A stretch of DNA of 44,486 bases from Firmicutes bacterium HGW-Firmicutes-12 (GTDB lineage: Bacteria > Bacillota > Peptococcia > DRI-13 > PHAD01): positions 1-44,486 of the forward strand of contig PHAD01000005.1 of assembly GCA_002841595.1 (NCBI GenBank). Direction: 5' to 3'. Position 1 is the first letter of the stretch; every line of letters begins with the position of its first letter. Of this stretch, positions 39,797-44,486 are shown piece after piece. The notes beneath the pieces are model-generated. The model was given only the letters and a program-made list of their open reading frames with translations. It made no database searches and was not told the DNA's origin. A program made the position numbers and the translations under genes.

Positions 39797-40216
39797 ATGC
39801 TAACATTTACAGGCGTCTTTGCTGAAGTACCTATCAACAGCAAATTAATCATACCACCTCAGAAACCTCCCATGGAATGCATCTTAGATTCAATTGTTGA
39901 TGTGCAAATTACGAAGAGTGAAGTTATAGATACTCCTCTATTATATCCTGAAGGCATAACCCAACAGCTTCGAAAAATAATTGTTACTGGTAATGTTAAG
40001 ATAAAGATTAAATATTCTGCGCTGGTAGAAGATCAACAAGTACACCTTGCACATTTTGATGTGCAGTTCTGTAAGCTTCTGGAGTGGCCGGATGGTCCTC
40101 CTCAAGGAACTCCAATAGAAATAGTTCCTATAGTGGAAAAGAAAGTTTTTTTACAGGAAGATGAACGACGTATTTTTAAGGCGCTTTTATTACGTTTAGA
40201 AGTATATCGTAAATAG
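39797..40216 (+). CDS. SPOCS/DUF3794-like domain protein (copy 8)
   Basis: LIIPPQKPPMECILDSIVDVQI; RKIIVTGNVKIKIKYSALVEDQQVHLAHFDVQFCKLL. Confidence 0.85.
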   Translation: MLTFTGVFAEVPINSKLIIPPQKPPMECILDSIVDVQITKSEVIDTPLLYPEGITQQLRKIIVTGNVKIKIKYSALVEDQQVHLAHFDVQFCKLLEWPDGPPQGTPIEIVPIVEKKVFLQEDERRIFKALLLRLEVYRK

Positions 40217-40297
40217 TAGCAAATTATTAGTAAAGATAATAAGGAAACAGCTTAATAGCTACTGACAGTAAAATAATGGGATTTAGATTTTTACGCA

Positions 40298-40339
40298 CAT
40301 AACTGACGCTCGTTGAAAAAAGGCGTCAGTTATGTTTTT
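40298..40339 (+). terminator. Rho-independent terminator of SPOCS-like operon
   Basis: CATAACTGACGC-loop-GCGTCAGTTATG-TTTTT. Confidence 0.85.
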
Positions 40340-40552
40340 ACTGCAGTACTAGTAAAATTGTTCTTGCACTACTATCATTACTCGCTTGTCAAGACACGAA
40401 AATATAATTTCTAAGGTGCAAATACTGAAGTCAGGAAGAAAGCCGTGTGAGAGGTCGGATAAGGACATAGTGCGTGCGTGGCAGCACGCTCATCAGGGTG
40501 GGTTAAAGTCCCGCTGAGTCCCTTGTTTTTGGCAAGTAAAAAGTAGTATAAG

Positions 40553-40594
40553 GGGGTGCGGACATTTTATTGGACATTTTTTCGTCCGCACCCC
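40553..40594. repeat. 11-bp perfect inverted repeat, 20-nt loop
   Basis: GGGGTGCGGAC ... GTCCGCACCCC. Confidence 0.7.
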
Positions 40595-41249
40595 AACTCT
40601 GTACTTTTATTCTGCCATATACATCCCTGACTGGGGGGGCTCATATCCAAACCTTGGGGTAATGTCTCTGGGGCTGATGCTATAGTAGCAGAGGGCAGGG
40701 CGTCCACTGCGAAGTGGAGTCTGAAGGGCTTGAGGAGAAGTACCAGGCTGTAGTATATTCTTTGAAACATTTTCTAGTAAAGGTTTAAGCGGAGAACGAT
40801 TCCAAGAGGATATTCAGCATTTTGATAAAGTTTGAAAGACATAGGATAGTCGTGAAACCATTGGTGCAGGATTAACTAGATGTTCTCCAAGAATCGCCAT
40901 TAAGTTCTGAATAAGTGTTTTATCCGGTACTTTCCCCGTATGTCCTGTGAAGGGAAGCCAGATTGCAGGTACGCCAAGACCACCTGTCCGCCATCAGTCG
41001 GATCACAGCCGATGTATTCATGCCGTTGCGGATTGGATGAAGGTAAGATGCGAGCGATCGATACCAATGCAATACTAAATGCTGGTTGCATTTAAGGCGA
41101 TGACACATACGGAGGGATTATGATACTTGCGCACAGTTGAGGTTAGGTCCCAGAGTGCGCCCCGGTCGTTGACGGGGAGGTGGAATTCCTATGAGGACGG
41201 TAACCGCCGTCCGCCGAATAAAACCAAAAAAATAAAGCCAAAACAGAGT

Positions 41250-41317
41250 GCGGCAGGGGTAGGGTATGCTCTATTAACGTTATATGCTTCTAAAACAGGG
41301 CATACCCTAACTGCCGC
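41250..41317. repeat. Imperfect ~18-bp inverted repeat
   Basis: GCGGCAGgggTAGGGTATGC ... GCATACCCTAaCTGCCGC. Confidence 0.7.
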
Positions 41318-41906
41318 ATATACAATGGTACAGCCCCCCCTTGCATGGTGATGTACACAGGCCTTGAAGAGGAATTACAAAAGGCATGTAAATATATGGT
41401 ATAATATATAAGAAATTGTAATGTATAGTATGTTTTGAACATGATACCTAGATAGGGGGTTGTGCATTAATATTAATTGGTTACCTTCTAATGATTCGGA
41501 GATTAAGAGAGGGAAGCCGTGGATTAAGATTATTGGCAATTACTTGATAATAGGATCTTATTTAACGAAAGTAGTCGACAAATATGTCATGATTGGTGAG
41601 ACAGAAAATAGTTTGTTAATCATTAAACCAAATGAGGAAAAGACAGAGAACACATTTGATGTTAAAAAAGTGAATGGCAAGGGATAAGTACGTTGTCCAC
41701 AGTTAGCCAAGGCATATAAAAAAAACAGGTCAGTATTCGGGTCAGTAGAGGATGGTCTCTTTGTATCTGATTTATCTGGATTATTAATAGATAAGTAAAA
41801 TAGTTGAAGGGTATTAAATAGCAAGGATATTTGGTGTGGTACAATTAGCTTTCTATACCTGAATGTTAACATAGGAGGTTTGTAGTACAATTATCTTTCC
41901 AAAGGA

Positions 41907-41949
41907 TGGATAAGACCTCATCACCAGGCTGGTGATGAGGTCTTATCCA
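41907..41949. repeat. 21-bp perfect palindrome with one-nt centre
   Basis: TGGATAAGACCTCATCACCAG-g-CTGGTGATGAGGTCTTATCCA. Confidence 0.95.
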
Positions 41950-42249
41950 CATTGATTGAGAGGATAATTAACATAGAAAAATATAATGTAAAGAGTGTTG
42001 GGTTTTAATATTAGATGTCAAATATCTTACTAAAATAGACTGATCGACAAATATTTTTATCAAGAAATTCCACATTCTATAATAAGGATGGGAGTAAAGA
42101 CTGCTATCTAGGTACTAATAAGAAATGTTGAAGTAGAATGTCAAAGCATCTGATACGCAGTTAGAAGGTTAGGCGTTTGAATTCTTATTTTGTGTAATTT
42201 GCTGTTAACCAGAAGATGTGTCAAAGATTCTATAAGGGCGTTATATAAG

Positions 42250-42281
42250 CACCTGAGATTAAAATATCAGGTGCTGTTTTT
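42250..42281 (+). terminator. Rho-independent terminator
   Basis: CACCTGA-loop-TCAGGTG-ctgTTTTT. Confidence 0.65.
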
Positions 42282-42333
42282 ATGCTTAAAAAGTTATGAT
42301 GAATTATTTAAAGTAAATCCCGTATAGAAAGGA

Positions 42334-42528
42334 GTGAAGAATGTGATTACGGATAATATAAAAGATAGTTCTTCTTTACAGGAGGAGGCTATTTCACGGT
42401 CGTTAATCATGAAAGTAAACGGACATAATGTTACACACACATTTTCCACTGAAAGAAACGATGAGGTCAGCAATCACGTAAAGAAGATACTTCTGGCTTC
42501 TTATATAAATAAGGATTCCGTAATGTAG
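42334..42528 (+). CDS. Small TnpW-like ORF preceding serine recombinase
   Basis: MKNVITDNIKDSSSLQEEAISRSLIMKVNGHNVTHTFSTERNDEVSNHVKKILLASYINKDSVM; position typical of large serine recombinase modules. Confidence 0.4.
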   Translation: MKNVITDNIKDSSSLQEEAISRSLIMKVNGHNVTHTFSTERNDEVSNHVKKILLASYINKDSVM

Positions 42529-42700
42529 TTGCAGCGTAATCATTGGATAATTACAGGCGCATTCTGAATTTGGATACAAAGATATGAGATAATAAGAATA
42601 GATAGATTTGTTCCTTGAAAACAGAATAAATGGTATCAACCTGTTATCTCATATTCAAGATTGATGAGAGAGGACAGGTGCCCAAAATGAAAAGAGTTTA

Positions 42701-43917
42701 TTGTTTATAACCGATCATATCCGATATTGGCAGGCGTCCGGGGAAAGCATAAAGACCTCTATGAGAACAAAGGCGCGGCTCGGGCAGATTGTTGAAGAGG
42801 GCCGCTACAAAGGTGGTACAGCCCCTTATGCTTATGACCTTGTAAGGCGCGGACGGTTTAACAAGAAAAATAAAGAACTGTACGAGCTTGAAGTCAATGA
42901 TTTTGAAGCTACCATTGTTCAAATCATTTTTCACAAGTATGTTAATGAAGGTTTGGGCATACAGCGTGTTGCTACATATTTGAATGAAAGCGGCATAAAG
43001 ACAAGGTCAGGACAGAACTGGCATTCTGCAAGTATTCGTGGAGTATTGAAAAATACTACATATACCGGTATCCTTCGCAGTGGTGAATCAAGATCGGGTT
43101 TTCTGCCTGAATTGAAAATTATTGAGCAAGAAACCTTTGATTTGGCACAAAACATATGTCTTCAGCGTTCTAATAATTATCAGCAAAAGCGTACAGTCCC
43201 ATTAAACACAAGAGGGCAATCATTGCTTGAAGGAAATGCCTACTGTGGTCATTGTGGCTCAAAGCTCACACTCACCACTAGCGGAAGCGGATATGTTAAC
43301 AAAAATGGGGGAGTAACGGGCAAAAAAAGAATTCGCTATGTCTGCTACAACAAGACAAGAAAGCGATGCGATTGCGACGGACAGACAGGCTACACAATGT
43401 CGATACTTGATAAGACCGTAGAGGATGTAATATATCAGGTTTTTGACAGGCTGAAAGGTATTCCCGAGAATGAAATTGTGGGTAAAAAGTATCAGGAAAC
43501 GGTTAAAGCTGCACAGATAAACCTAACAAAGCAAAGGTGGATTTTGCCAAGGCAGCCAAGGAGTTAGCTGATTATAAAACCGAGGTTGTTAAGGTGATAC
43601 GTGGAGAAAGCAGTTTCACAGCTGTATTACTCAATGGCCTAATAACAACTGCACAGGAAAAAAGCAACGATACCGAAAAGGTGATTGCAACTTTGCAGAA
43701 TGAGCTTGAGGACAGTAAACGGATGCTTACGGAAATCAAAAATCAGTATAACAAGGCCCTCAACTGGTCTGAGGTGTTTGATGATGCAGACATAGAAGCC
43801 AAAAAGATGATTGCTTCCTATTTGATTAAAAAAGTATCAGTAAGACGGGATTATAACATTGATATTGAGTTCAACATTGATTTTGAGCAATTTAGCATAG
43901 GTATGGATAAAAAATAA
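42701..43917 (+). pseudogene. Large serine recombinase, catalytic N-terminus missing and frameshift at about 43540
   Basis: IRYWQASGESIKTSMRTKARLGQIVEEGRYKGGTAPYAYDLV (recombinase domain), zinc-ribbon AYCGHCGSKL, C-terminal coiled coil in the next frame. Confidence 0.9.
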
Positions 43918-43946
43918 ACGCATTTTGGGGTATGTTACCGTTTGTT

Positions 43947-44204
43947 CTGGGAGCGCGCCTGACTGGCAGTCAGGAGGTCAGGGGTTCGATCCCCCTCGTC
44001 TCCACCAAAAACAATAAGCTCAATCCGATGTTAAAATTGGATTGAGCTTTTTATATTAACTGAGGTCAAAGACTTTAAGGTTTTTGTTATAAATAAATGG
44101 GATAGCAGGTTGATAACATAGACAAAAAAGTAATGGAGAAGTCCGTCGGTAAGACGACGACAGCGACATCTCTTATCTCTTGGTCAGCTATATTAGTTCC
44201 ATTA
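43947..44204 (+). repeat. Right flanking direct repeat of island: 5'-truncated tRNA-Ala copy plus diverged downstream sequence
   Basis: 43947-44007 identical to 8909-8969; includes terminator copy 44019-44052. Confidence 0.9.
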
Positions 44205-44486
44205 CATGCCATTGGTGGCATGTTCACAAAATCATGTAACTGAGGTATAGATTAAAAGCGCTGTTAACATAGGTTATCAAGATTTCGAATAGATCTGATT
44301 ACTATAATATTGCAAACGATACACTTGGAGTTTACATCCGTACGATCATAAATGTGCGCAATTGTGAAAATCCTATATAGGCAACAACCTGCGAGTTTAG
44401 ATTATAGATTTGGGTTTTATATATTTTCTCTCTAGGTACATATTGCGTACGCTATGTACATAATATATACTTGGAGGTGAAATATA

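Noticed and set aside
31846-40216. Reading the SPOCS-like/DUF11 cluster as a vegetative S-layer or adhesin locus
   Set aside because: No signal peptides, SLH domains, sortase motifs or secretion genes in the cluster; sigma-K-like promoters fit mother-cell expression better
41460-41687. 75-aa plus-strand ORF
   Set aside because: Plausible start after a purine-rich stretch but no recognisable family; not enough evidence to call
43947-44007. Second tRNA-Ala gene
   Set aside because: Lacks the 5' acceptor strand and most of the D-arm; only a 61-nt duplicated 3' part, so treated as an attachment-site remnant

Overview
Firmicutes-type, apparently endospore-former, chromosome segment. From about 1 to 8.97 kb there is an ordinary core block: GT2 glycosyltransferase, YhbY, proB, proA, nadD, RRM protein, yqeK, rsfS, methyltransferase, EamA transporter and tRNA-Ala(GGC). 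From about 8.97 to 43.95 kb there is a ~35-kb mosaic island. It is bracketed by a direct repeat of the 3' 61 nt of that tRNA-Ala (8909-8969 = 43947-44007, identical), plus ~195 bp of diverged downstream repeat. The left half of the island carries a damaged ECF sigma gene, a Spo0E-like ORF, and an ABC / NEW3-like / lipoprotein / two-component / PepSY cluster. The middle is a graveyard of a conjugative element (relaxase, PcfB, VirD4 and CD1108-like fragments, tyrosine recombinases, IS110, IS256, IS3, and a broken group II intron inside the IS3). The right part, 31.8-40.3 kb, is the most interesting. It is a divergent cluster of eight ORFs that all carry a SPOCS/DUF3794-like domain. One of them is a 1421-aa protein with seven ~131-aa DUF11-type repeats, a C-terminal SPOCS-like domain and no apparent signal peptide. 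Two of its intergenic regions contain AC-N17-CATANNNTA matches to the mother-cell sigma-K promoter consensus. My main hypothesis is a mobile-island-borne, mother-cell-expressed spore-surface or appendage assembly. The right end has an N-terminally truncated, frameshifted large serine recombinase next to the tRNA remnant. All assignments are by eye; no database searches were run.
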